From: Rhodoblastus sp963704565
GTDB lineage: Bacteria > Pseudomonadota > Alphaproteobacteria > Rhizobiales > Beijerinckiaceae
Direction: 5' to 3'
Length of the DNA stretch: 64,000 nt
NCBI GenBank assembly: GCA_963704565.1
Contig: OY969917.1
Coordinates: forward strand, 496,001 to 560,000
Made by a program: the position numbers and the translations under genes. Positions 55,774-63,229 of the stretch are shown in pieces (the stretch's first letter is position 1; each line of letters opens with the position of its first letter). The notes beneath the pieces are model-generated. The model ran no database searches, was not told the origin of the DNA, and worked only from the letters and a program-made list of their open reading frames with translations.

Positions 55774-57192
55774 TCAGCGATGGGCGACGTCGAGCTTGTC
55801 CACCGTGTCGAATTCGAACTTGATCTCCTTCCATGTCTCCATGGCGATCTTCAGTTCGGGCGAGCTTTGCGCGGCCTTGGTGAGGATGTCGCGGCCCTCG
55901 CGCTCGAGGTGGCGGCCCTCGTTGCGGGCCTGGACGCAGGCTTCGAGCGCCACGCGGTTGGCCGCCGCGCCGGCGGCGTTGCCCCAGGGATGGCCGAGCG
56001 TGCCGCCGCCGAACTGAAGCACCGAGTCGTCGCCGAAGATCGAGACCAAAGCCGGCATGTGCCAGACATGGATGCCGCCGGAGGCTACCGGGAACACGCC
56101 GGGCATCTGGCCCCAGTCCTGGTCGAAGAAGATGCCCTTGGCCCGGTCTTCCTTGGTGTAGCGCTCGCGCATCATGCCGATCCACCCCAAGGTCGCCTCG
56201 CGGTCGCCTTCCAGCTTTCCGACGACGGTGCCGGAGTGCAGGTGGTCGCCGCCGATCAGGCGCAGCAGCTTGGTCAGCACCCGGAAATTGATGCCGTGGC
56301 GCGGGTTGCGGTCGATGACGGCATGCATGGCGCGGTGGACGTGCAGCATGACGCCGTTGTCGCGGCACCATTTGGAAAGGCTGGTGTGCGCCGACCAGCC
56401 CACGGTGAGGTAATCGCTCATGATGATCTTGGAGCCGATCTCCTTGGCGAATTCGGCGCGCTTGTAGATCTCCTCCATGGTCGGGCCGGTGCAGTTCATG
56501 TAATGGCCCTTTTTCTCGCCGGTTTCGGCTTCGGCCTTGTCGATCGCCTCCTGGCAGAACAGGAAGCGGTCGCGCCAGCGCATGAACGGCTGCGAATTTA
56601 TGTTTTCGTCGTCCTTGGTGAAGTCGAGGCCGCCGCGCAGGCACTCGTAAACGGCGCGGCCGTAGTTCTTGGCCGAGAGGCCGAGTTTGGGCTTGATGGT
56701 GCAGCCCAGCAGCGGGCGGCCGTATTTGTTGAGCTTGTCGCGCTCGACATAGATGCCATGGGGCGGGCCGGGATTGGTGGTGACGAACCACAGCGGGAAG
56801 CGGACGTCCTCCAGGCGCAGGCTGCGCACCGCCTTGAAGCCGAAGACATTGCCGACCAGCGAGGTGAAGACGTTGACCACCGAGCCTTCCTCGAACAGGC
56901 CCATGGGATAGGCGACGAAGGCGTAGAAGGCTTCGTCGTCGCCGGGCACGTCCTCGATCGCGTAGGCGCGGCCCTTGTAATAATCGAGATCGGTGAGAAG
57001 ATCGGTCCACACCGTGGTCCAGGTGCCGGTGGAGCTTTCGGCGGCTACCGCCGCGGCGGCTTCCTCGCGCGGCACGCCCGGCTGCGGCACGATCTTGAAC
57101 ACCGCCAGCACGTCGCTTTCGCGCACCGAATAATTAGGCTCCCAATAAGTTTCCCGATATTCCTTCACGCCTGCCTTGTAGGTCTTGGCCAT
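55774..57192 (-). CDS. cbbL: RuBisCO large subunit, green-type (form IA-like)
   Basis: A 472-residue large subunit. Catalytic residues are all present: Lys167/Lys169 in CTIKPKLGLS, the carbamylated Lys193 with Asp195/Glu196 in GLDFTKDDENINSQPF, His286 in LHVHRAMHAVID, Lys326 of loop 6 in GTVVGKLEGDR, and Ser371 in VASGGIHVWHMPAL. The start at 57192 is preceded by AAGGAGGAAAG; 28 upstream in-frame codons are not family-like. Two normally conserved stretches are unusual: IIMSDYLTVGWSAHT (usually MHDYLTGGFTANT) and NCTGPTMEEIYKR (usually NVTAPTPEEMYKR). Gene order cbbLSQO suits a non-carboxysomal form IAq enzyme. Confidence 0.97.
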   Translation of the reverse strand: MAKTYKAGVKEYRETYWEPNYSVRESDVLAVFKIVPQPGVPREEAAAAVAAESSTGTWTTVWTDLLTDLDYYKGRAYAIEDVPGDDEAFYAFVAYPMGLFEEGSVVNVFTSLVGNVFGFKAVRSLRLEDVRFPLWFVTTNPGPPHGIYVERDKLNKYGRPLLGCTIKPKLGLSAKNYGRAVYECLRGGLDFTKDDENINSQPFMRWRDRFLFCQEAIDKAEAETGEKKGHYMNCTGPTMEEIYKRAEFAKEIGSKIIMSDYLTVGWSAHTSLSKWCRDNGVMLHVHRAMHAVIDRNPRHGINFRVLTKLLRLIGGDHLHSGTVVGKLEGDREATLGWIGMMRERYTKEDRAKGIFFDQDWGQMPGVFPVASGGIHVWHMPALVSIFGDDSVLQFGGGTLGHPWGNAAGAAANRVALEACVQARNEGRHLEREGRDILTKAAQSSPELKIAMETWKEIKFEFDTVDKLDVAHR

Positions 57193-57310
57193 TGGGCTTT
57201 CCTCCTTAAGCGACCGGCTTGCCGCCGGACCGTCGGAAGGCTTTTTGCTCTTGTTTATGGTTTGATTAAAGTTCATAGTTTAAAGCATAATATCATAGTA
57301 AGATAAAACG
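57193..57310. promoter_or_regulatory. Divergent cbbR-cbbL control region
   Basis: A 118-bp gap between divergent genes, strikingly AT-rich in its cbbR-proximal half. On the cbbL strand ACTATGA followed by CTTTAA occurs twice (near 57297-57278 and 57277-57262). Several T-N11-A arrangements fit LysR-type operators. CbbR most likely binds here to activate cbbLSQO and control itself. Exact footprints cannot be read from sequence alone. Confidence 0.6.
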
Positions 57311-58204
57311 ATGCTGCGACGGGTCACCATGCATCAATTGCGCCTGCTGGCGGCGCTCGGCCAGCATATGAACATGACCCGCGCCGCCGAGGACCTGCAT
57401 ATGACGCCCTCGGCTTTTTCCATTCAGATCAAGCAATTGGCGGAGGCGCTCGGCGCAGCCTTACACGAGCAGGCGGGCAAGAAGCTTTTTCTCACCGAGG
57501 CCGGCCAGGCGGGCGCGCGGGCGGCGCGGGAGATATTGGCGCGGCTGGACATGCTCGGTCAGGAACTGGCGGAAATGCGCGGGCTGGAGCGCGGCGAACT
57601 GCGCCTCGCCATGATCACCACGGCGCGTTATTTCGCCACGCGGCTGATCGGCGATTTCTGCCGCCTGCATCCGAAGATCGAACTGATCATGGAAGTGGTC
57701 AACCGCGACCAGATGCTGGAGCGCATGGCCCAGAACCGCGACGATCTCTACATCATGGGCCGCATCCCGAAGGACATGGAGGTCGAGGCCTTTCCCATCG
57801 CCGAAAATCCGCTGGTGATGGTGGCCGCGCCCGATCATCCGCTGGCCGCCGGCCGCGCCATTCCGCCGAAAAGCCTGGAAGACGAGCCTTTTTTGCTGCG
57901 CGAGCCGGGCTCCGGCACGCGCCAGGCGGCGGAGCGCTTTTTCGCGCGCCATGAAATCCGCCCGCCGGCGCGCATGACGCTCGGCAGCGACGAAACCATC
58001 AAACAGGCAGCCGCCGCCGGCCTCGGCCTTGCCATCCTCTCCCGCCATGTCCTGACGCTCGAACTGGCCGGCGGCCTGCTGCGCGAGCTCGACGTGCAGG
58101 GTTTTCCCATCGTCGGCCATTGGTACGCGGCCCATCTGAAAGCCAAAAGAATGCCCCCGGCGGCGCTCGCTTTTCTGGAAATGTTGAAGGGAACGCAGGA
58201 TTGA
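57311..58204 (+). CDS. cbbR: LysR-type regulator CbbR
   Basis: A 297-residue LysR-family protein. The winged HTH is MHQLRLLAALGQHMNMTRAA followed by EDLHMTPSAFSIQIKQLAEA. The effector domain has LRLAMITTARYFATRLIGDF and PLVMVAAPDHPLAA, typical of CbbR. Divergent placement next to cbbL supports the role as activator of the Calvin-cycle operon, responding to metabolites such as RuBP, PEP or NADPH. Translation may begin at 57311 or at Met 57329. Confidence 0.92.
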   Translation: MLRRVTMHQLRLLAALGQHMNMTRAAEDLHMTPSAFSIQIKQLAEALGAALHEQAGKKLFLTEAGQAGARAAREILARLDMLGQELAEMRGLERGELRLAMITTARYFATRLIGDFCRLHPKIELIMEVVNRDQMLERMAQNRDDLYIMGRIPKDMEVEAFPIAENPLVMVAAPDHPLAAGRAIPPKSLEDEPFLLREPGSGTRQAAERFFARHEIRPPARMTLGSDETIKQAAAAGLGLAILSRHVLTLELAGGLLRELDVQGFPIVGHWYAAHLKAKRMPPAALAFLEMLKGTQD

Positions 58205-58219
58205 GGCGAAGGGCGATCA

Positions 58220-59044
58220 TCATGCGCCGCCTCCGGGCGGGGGCTCCGGTTCGACCACGGCGCGATAGACATGCCAGGTGGCGTGGCCAAGCAGCGGCAG
58301 AACGATCGTCAGGCCGAGCAGGGCGGTCATCAGGCCAAGCGCCAGCAACACAGCGATGACGGCGGCCCAGGCGAGCATGGGCAGAGGGTTCGTCCTGACC
58401 GCCTTGACCGAAGAAATCATCGCGGTGGCGAAATCGACGTCGCGGTCGAGCAGCAGCGGGTAGGAGACGACGGTAAGCGAAAAGATCGCGAAGGCGATCA
58501 GGCCGCCAAAAAAATTGCCGGTGAGGATGAAAGCTATTCCCTTCGATGTGGTCAGCGCCTGTTGAACGAACGCCGTGGGGTCCGGCATATCCAGGCCATA
58601 GAACATCAGATAAAGGAAGGTGGCGAAATCGACCCAGATGATGAAGGCGAACAGCGACACCAGGCACATCCAGCCGAGGTCGCGGCCGCCGCTGTCCCTG
58701 ACCGAACGAAGCACGGCGCCCCAGGACAGTTTTTCACCTTTTTCCAGCCGCCGGCTGACTTCATAAAGCGCCGCCGCCGAAAAGGGCGTCACCAGGGCGA
58801 CGCCGGTGAGCAGCGGATAGGCGAGCGAATGGAAGCCGGAAAGCCGCACCAGCAAAATAATCAGCCAGCCGACCGCCACATGCGCGCCGCCGACGACCAG
58901 TCCATAGCCGGGCGCGGTCCTGAAATCGTTCCAGCCCGCACCCAAAGCCTTGGGAATCTCGCCGATTTGCAGCTTGCGAATGACGACCGCGCGCCGAACG
59001 CGCGGCGCAACGCCGGCCTCGGCCGGCTGAACGCTGTCTTGCAT
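58220..59044 (-). CDS. DUF2189 integral membrane protein
   Basis: A 274-residue membrane protein with about six helices. VRRAVVIRKLQIGEIPKALG followed by GWNDFRTAPGYGLVVGGAHV is the DUF2189 opening. Hydrophobic segments such as LGWMCLVSLFAFIIWVDFAT and AMISSVKAVRTNPLPMLAWA follow. Function is unknown; the family is often found near respiratory or cytochrome genes in Proteobacteria. A GGAG site precedes the start. It is convergent with cbbR with only 15 bases between the stops. Confidence 0.85.
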   Translation of the reverse strand: MQDSVQPAEAGVAPRVRRAVVIRKLQIGEIPKALGAGWNDFRTAPGYGLVVGGAHVAVGWLIILLVRLSGFHSLAYPLLTGVALVTPFSAAALYEVSRRLEKGEKLSWGAVLRSVRDSGGRDLGWMCLVSLFAFIIWVDFATFLYLMFYGLDMPDPTAFVQQALTTSKGIAFILTGNFFGGLIAFAIFSLTVVSYPLLLDRDVDFATAMISSVKAVRTNPLPMLAWAAVIAVLLALGLMTALLGLTIVLPLLGHATWHVYRAVVEPEPPPGGGA

Positions 59045-59168
59045 GGCTCCGCCCCTTGCGTTTGGCGCGAGCGCCCGCCCGCGCGGAACACCTCTGTCTG
59101 AGATTGATCCAGATCAAACGTTTCGCAAGGGTCGGCAAGAGACGAAAAGCGAAAAGCGTCGCTTTCGT

Positions 59169-59525
59169 TTAGCGCGACAGGCCCTTTTCCTCGAGTTCGT
59201 TGAGGTAGTTTTGCCAGATCGTATCCTGGCGGACGCCGAGATCGTGGAGATAGACCCAGGTAAAGATCCCGGTGTCGTGCATGTCGTCGAATTGCAGCTT
59301 CACCGCGTAATTGCCGATCGGCTCGATGGTGAGGATCGCCACGTCGTGCTTGCCCGCGACCGTCTTGCGTTCGGCGGGCGAATGGCCCTGGACTTCGGCG
59401 CTCGGGCTCTCAACTCGCAGCAACTCGGCGGGAAGGGCGAAGGATTCGCCGTTTTCGAAAGTCACCTTGAGCGTTTTGCCCTTGTCGGCGAGCCGAATCT
59501 CGCTCGGCCAATTCGCGTCGATCAT
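59169..59525 (-). CDS. DUF971 (GBBH-like) small protein
   Basis: A 118-residue protein with the DUF971 fold. PSEIRLADKGKTLKVTFENG followed by FALPAELLRVESPSAE is the N-terminal part, and IEPIGNYAVKLQFDDMHDTG followed by IFTWVYLHDLG is the conserved core. The same domain ends the plastid Fe-S carrier HCF101, where it follows an Mrp ATPase, and it is sometimes linked to Mrp genes in bacteria. Here it is divergent from dsrA, with an Mrp gene just beyond. A GGGAG ribosome-binding site is present. Confidence 0.88.
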   Translation of the reverse strand: MIDANWPSEIRLADKGKTLKVTFENGESFALPAELLRVESPSAEVQGHSPAERKTVAGKHDVAILTIEPIGNYAVKLQFDDMHDTGIFTWVYLHDLGVRQDTIWQNYLNELEEKGLSR

Positions 59526-59563
59526 TGCTTCACTCCCATGCAGCGGGTTAAAGAAAGTGTGGC

Positions 59564-59684
59564 TGATATAGGTCTAACGACCTGATATACAACCTCGTTA
59601 TCGAGTCTTGAGAAAAATTCCAGATTTGTCGTCCAGCCCCATTCTCATATTCATAATCCATGTTATCATGAGAAAAAATGATAA
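59564..59684. promoter_or_regulatory. Palindromes in the DUF971-dsrA divergent region
   Basis: Three short inverted repeats lie in the AT-rich 258-bp gap. AGGTC-TAAC-GACCT at 59570-59583 is flanked by two copies of TGATATA. TTCTCAT at 59642-59648 pairs with ATGAGAA at 59668-59674. TTATCAT at 59663-59669 pairs with ATGATAA at 59678-59684. The last two overlap, as in operators bound by dimeric regulators or in mutually exclusive stems. No regulator gene is obvious nearby other than cbbR. Confidence 0.45.
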
Positions 59685-59783
59685 TGACAGGGTCAGGTCG
59701 CGATCTCCCGGCACGGGAGAGCCTGCAAAACACGCATGAGCCAACCGGCGGCGCAATTTGGCGCGTCGCGAAGGAGGACGTAG

Positions 59784-61067
59784 ATGTCACAGGAAGAAAC
59801 CAAAACCCACCATCCGACGCCGATGCTGGACCAGCTGGAGAGCGGGCCGTGGCCGAGCTTCGTCACCGGCTTGAAGCGTTTGCGCGACAACGCCGGCGCG
59901 ACCTATGCGCCGATGATGAACGACCTTCTCGGCCAGCTCGAGCACTCCTATGAAGAGCGGACGGGCTACTGGAAGGGCGGCACCGTTTCGGTCGTCGGCT
60001 ACGGCGGCGGCGTCATCCCGCGCTTTTCGGAAATGGCCTCCAAATACCCGGCCTCCAAGGAATTTCACACCCTGCGCATCCAGCCGCCGGCCGGCATGCA
60101 TTATGACACCGACGTTCTGCGCAAGATGTGCGACGTGTGGGAAAAACACGGTTCGGGCCTGATCGCCTTCCACGGCCAGTCCGGCGACATCATGTTCCAG
60201 GGCTGTTCCAGCGAGAACGTCCAGCCGGCCTTCGACGAGCTCAACGAAATGGGCTTCGACCTCGGCGGCGCCGGCCCGGCTTTGCGCACCTCGATGTCCT
60301 GCGTCGGCCATGCGCGCTGCGAAATGTCCTGCTATGACGAAGTCAAGGCGCATCGCGAAGTGATCAATGAGTTCCTGGACGAAATGCACCGTCCGGCGCT
60401 GCCCTACAAGTTCAAGTTCAAATTCTCGGGCTGCGGCAACGATTGCGTCAACGCCATCCACCGCGCCGATTTCGCGGTGATCGGCACCTGGCGCGACAAC
60501 ATGAAGGTCAACCAGGACGGCGTGAAGGCCTATGTGGCGCGGGTGGGGCGCAAATATGCGATCGACCATGTGATCGCCATGTGCCCGACTCGCGCTCTGT
60601 CGCTCAACGACGACGACACGCTCGATGTCGACAACAAGAGCTGCGTGCGCTGCATGCATTGCCTGAACGTCATGGGCGGCAAGGCCTTGCAGCCGGGCGA
60701 CGACAAGGGCGCGACCATTCTGGTGGGCGGCAAGCGCGCGCTGAAGGTCGGCGACCTGATGGGCATCAACCTCATCCCGTTCTTCAAGCTGGACACCGAC
60801 GAGGACTACCGGAACCTGGTCGATCTGGCCCGCCGGATGATGGAGTTCTTCGCCGACAACGCGCTGGAGCACGAGCGCATCGGCGAGACCATCGACCGTA
60901 TCGGCCTGCCGGCCTTCCTCGAGGCGCTGGAGATCGAGCCGGACGCCAACATGGTCAACCATCCGCGCACCTCGTGCTACGTCCGCACCGACGACTTCAC
61001 CGAAGAGGCGGAGAAATATTTCGAGCGCAAGGCCCGCGAGGCCGGTCTCGACGTCGCCGCCGACTGA
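59784..61067 (+). CDS. dsrA: Dissimilatory sulfite reductase alpha subunit (DsrA), without DsrB
   Basis: A 427-residue DsrA. The N-terminus HPTPMLDQLESGPWPSFVTG is diagnostic of alpha rather than beta subunits. Siroheme-4Fe-4S ligands are retained as C173-x5-C179 (SCVGHARCEMSC) and C217-x3-C221 (FSGCGNDCVNA). The inserted ferredoxin domain has C267 and C287-x2-C290-x2-C293 (NKSCVRCMHCLNVMGGKAL). DsrAB interconverts sulfite and sulfide: reductive in sulfate reducers, reverse in sulfur oxidisers. Normally dsrB follows at once, then dsrC and the membrane complex; here a terminator follows and dsrB is absent. The start has an AAGGAGG site. Whether it works with a distant DsrB is unknown. Confidence 0.92.
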   Translation: MSQEETKTHHPTPMLDQLESGPWPSFVTGLKRLRDNAGATYAPMMNDLLGQLEHSYEERTGYWKGGTVSVVGYGGGVIPRFSEMASKYPASKEFHTLRIQPPAGMHYDTDVLRKMCDVWEKHGSGLIAFHGQSGDIMFQGCSSENVQPAFDELNEMGFDLGGAGPALRTSMSCVGHARCEMSCYDEVKAHREVINEFLDEMHRPALPYKFKFKFSGCGNDCVNAIHRADFAVIGTWRDNMKVNQDGVKAYVARVGRKYAIDHVIAMCPTRALSLNDDDTLDVDNKSCVRCMHCLNVMGGKALQPGDDKGATILVGGKRALKVGDLMGINLIPFFKLDTDEDYRNLVDLARRMMEFFADNALEHERIGETIDRIGLPAFLEALEIEPDANMVNHPRTSCYVRTDDFTEEAEKYFERKAREAGLDVAAD

Positions 61068-61085
61068 CGCCGGCGCGCCCAACAT

Positions 61086-61121
61086 CAGGCCCCGCCCGCA
61101 AGGCGGGGCCTGAGTGCTTTT
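61086..61121 (+). terminator. Terminator-like hairpin after dsrA
   Basis: An 11-bp perfect stem (CAGGCCCCGCC with GGCGGGGCCTG) and a five-base loop are followed six bases later by TTTTT, about 20 bases beyond the dsrA stop. This indicates dsrA ends its transcript here rather than running into a dsrB gene. Confidence 0.75.
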
Positions 61122-61267
61122 TCGCGCATTTGGCGGCTGGACATTTGCAGCCGCCGATCACACATGCACAAGGCCTGCCGGCGCCAATCGCATAATCATA
61201 AGGCTTGCCGGGCCAGTCACGACAACACGCGCAATCGGACGGGGAAAGCGCAGCAAAGGGTCAATTC

Positions 61268-62395
61268 ATGTTCAATAATGACGACATTCTCGCGGCTTTG
61301 GCCAAGGTTCCTGGACCGGACGGCAAGACGCCGCTGCCGCAAACCGGCGCCGTTTCCGGAATCAGCATCCGCGAGGGCAAGGTTTTTCTCTCCATCGCGG
61401 TGTCGCCCGAGCAGGCGCCCCATTGCCAGCCGATGCGGCAGGCCGCCGAAGAGGCGGTCAAGGCCATTCCCGGCGTCAAGGGCGCGGTGGTGGTGCTGAC
61501 CTCCGAGCGCGCGCCCGACAGCGCGCCGCAGCCAGCCGCGCCCAAGGCCGGCAATGGCCATGCGCATCACGGCGGGCATGGCGCGCCCCAGGCGAAGGGC
61601 GTCGAAGGCATCAAGAAGATCGTCGCCGTGGCTTCCGGCAAGGGCGGCGTCGGCAAGTCCACGACTTCGGCCAATCTCGCCATCGGCCTCGCCCGGCTCG
61701 GCCTCAAGGTCGGCCTGCTCGACGCCGACCTGTTCGGTCCCTCGCAGCCGCGCCTGTTCGGCATTTCCGGCCGTCCCGACATGGAGGAGGGCGGCGCGCT
61801 GAAGCCGATCGAGAAATTCGGCGTCAAGGTCATGTCGATCGGCTTTCTGGTGCCCGACGACGCGGCCATCGTCTGGCGCGGGCCGATGGTCATGTCGGCC
61901 CTGACCCAGTTGCTGCGCGACGTGGCCTGGGGCGAGCTCGACGTGCTGGTGGTGGACATGCCCCCCGGCACCGGCGACACCCAGCTCACCATGGCGCAGA
62001 ATGTCGGCCTCGCCGGCGCGGTCATCGTCTCGACGCCGCAGGATCTCGCTTTGATCGACGCGCGGCGCGGCATCGCCATGTTCAATCAGGTTCATGTGCC
62101 GATCTACGGCCTGTTCGAGAACATGAGCTATTTCCTGTGCCCGCATTGCGGCGAGCGCACGGATATTTTCTCCCATGGCGGCGCCCGGGCCGAAGCGGAA
62201 AAAATGAACGTGCCCTTCCTCGGCGAAGCGCCGCTCGACGCCGCGGTGCGCGAGACCTCCGACGCCGGCCTGCCGGTCGTCGCCAAGGATCCGGCTTCGC
62301 CCCAGGCCCAGCCTTATATCGCCCTGGCCGAAATGGTCCGCGACGCGATGAATCAGGCGCCGGCCAAGAAGGCGCCGCGCATCGCGGTCGAATAA
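61268..62395 (+). CDS. apbC: Mrp/ApbC/NBP35-family iron-sulfur carrier ATPase
   Basis: A 375-residue P-loop protein. The N-terminal MIP18/DUF59 domain occupies roughly residues 1-80. A His/Gly/Ala-rich linker (near residues 97-108) precedes the deviant Walker A VASGKGGVGKSTTSANLAIG (residues 121-140). VVDMPPGTGDTQLTMAQNV is Walker B/switch, and FLCPHCGERTDIF contains the CxxC that binds a bridging 4Fe-4S cluster. The protein assembles and donates Fe-S clusters. It stands 200 bases after dsrA on the same strand, with its own AAAGGG site. The HCF101-type DUF971 tail is missing but encoded separately on the other side of dsrA. Confidence 0.95.
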   Translation: MFNNDDILAALAKVPGPDGKTPLPQTGAVSGISIREGKVFLSIAVSPEQAPHCQPMRQAAEEAVKAIPGVKGAVVVLTSERAPDSAPQPAAPKAGNGHAHHGGHGAPQAKGVEGIKKIVAVASGKGGVGKSTTSANLAIGLARLGLKVGLLDADLFGPSQPRLFGISGRPDMEEGGALKPIEKFGVKVMSIGFLVPDDAAIVWRGPMVMSALTQLLRDVAWGELDVLVVDMPPGTGDTQLTMAQNVGLAGAVIVSTPQDLALIDARRGIAMFNQVHVPIYGLFENMSYFLCPHCGERTDIFSHGGARAEAEKMNVPFLGEAPLDAAVRETSDAGLPVVAKDPASPQAQPYIALAEMVRDAMNQAPAKKAPRIAVE

Positions 62396-62417
62396 GGCGA
62401 GGCGAAAAAGCATCAAG

Positions 62418-62450
62418 GCCCGTTGCGATTTCACTCGCAACGGGCTTTTT
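62418..62450 (+). terminator. Rho-independent terminator after apbC
   Basis: An 11-bp perfect stem (GCCCGTTGCGA with TCGCAACGGGC) and a six-base loop are followed by five T residues. It lies between the convergent apbC and thiol-disulfide protein genes. An A-run on the left side could let it serve the minus-strand gene as well. Confidence 0.9.
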
Positions 62451-62455
62451 GTTTT

Positions 62456-63094
62456 TCAGAGCGTGTCGGGTTCCTCGACCGGCTTGCCGGCGCGCACCCG
62501 CGCGACGGCCGATTTCAAGGTCTCGAAGTCGATGTAGCCGTTGTAGCTGAACGGGCCGATCAGGAAATTCGGCACGCCATCGAAGCCGAGGGCGCGGGCT
62601 TCGGCGAGATTGCGTTTGATAAGGGCGTCGATTTCACCGCCATGGGCGTCGAGGTCGCTTTTCAGCCGCGCGATATCGGCGCCCGAGGCCTCGATCGCCT
62701 CTTCCATCGTGGCTTCCTCGTTCCGGCGGCCGGGAAGGCGCATCAGGGCGGCGTGAACCTGCTGGTAGGCGCCCTGATATTTCGCGGCCAGCGCCATGCG
62801 CGCGCCGAACATCGAGGCGTCGCTCAGAACCGGACAATCCTTGTAGACCAGCCGCACGCCGCTGTCGGTCTGGAGCAGGCCGTCGAGGACCGGCGACGAT
62901 TTCTTGCAATAGGGGCAGTTGTAATCGAGGAAGGCGACGACGGTGACGTCTCCTTCCGGATTTCCGCCGACCGGCGCGTCGGGGTCGCGCAGCAGCGAGT
63001 CGAGAGGTGCATTCTGCGCCCGGACGCGACCGGCGGCGAGGAGCGGGCCGAAGGCCATGGCGGCGGCAAGCAGGTTTCGGCGGTCGATCGGCAT
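62456..63094 (-). CDS. DsbA-family thiol-disulfide oxidoreductase (Com1-like)
   Basis: A 212-residue exported thioredoxin-fold protein. The signal sequence (RRNLLAAAMAFGPLLAAGRV followed by RAQ) ends near residue 27 and has a twin-Arg at positions 5-6. The active site is LDYNCPYCKKSSPVLDGLL (Cys60, Cys63), and FDGVPNFLIGPFSYNGYID contains the cis-Pro loop. It probably introduces or isomerises disulfides in periplasmic proteins. The start at 63094 fits the signal peptide and a GGAG site four bases upstream. A longer frame to 63409 runs through repeat sequence and is rejected. Confidence 0.9.
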   Translation of the reverse strand: MPIDRRNLLAAAMAFGPLLAAGRVRAQNAPLDSLLRDPDAPVGGNPEGDVTVVAFLDYNCPYCKKSSPVLDGLLQTDSGVRLVYKDCPVLSDASMFGARMALAAKYQGAYQQVHAALMRLPGRRNEEATMEEAIEASGADIARLKSDLDAHGGEIDALIKRNLAEARALGFDGVPNFLIGPFSYNGYIDFETLKSAVARVRAGKPVEEPDTL

Positions 63095-63173
63095 GGGGCT
63101 CCATCGGAGGCGAAACGCGCGGGAGGCGGAACAAACATTTCCGCTTTGCTCGTCCCTAAAGCATGAGAATGTC

Positions 63174-63214
63174 AAAAAAAAGAGGACATTCCCCAGGGGT
63201 AGGGAACGTCCTCT
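63174..63214 (-). terminator. Rho-independent terminator on the minus strand
   Basis: Read on the minus strand, AGAGGACGTTCCC and GGGAATGTCCTCT form a 13-base stem with one mismatch, followed by seven T residues. It lies upstream of the DsbA-like gene. It would end transcripts coming from the cytochrome b gene or from a small RNA in the gap. Confidence 0.75.
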
Positions 63215-63229
63215 AGCGTAAGCGAGAGA

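Noticed and set aside
55338..57192. Red-type (form IC) RuBisCO with CbbX-type activase
   Set aside because: The small subunit lacks the red-type C-terminal hairpin, both subunits match green-type sequences, and the neighbours are cbbQ and cbbO, not cbbX.
57193..57276. A 28-residue N-terminal extension of the RuBisCO large subunit
   Set aside because: The perfect AAGGAGG site just before 57192 and the family N-terminus (MAKTYKAGVKEYRE) fix the start; the extension covers the regulatory gap.
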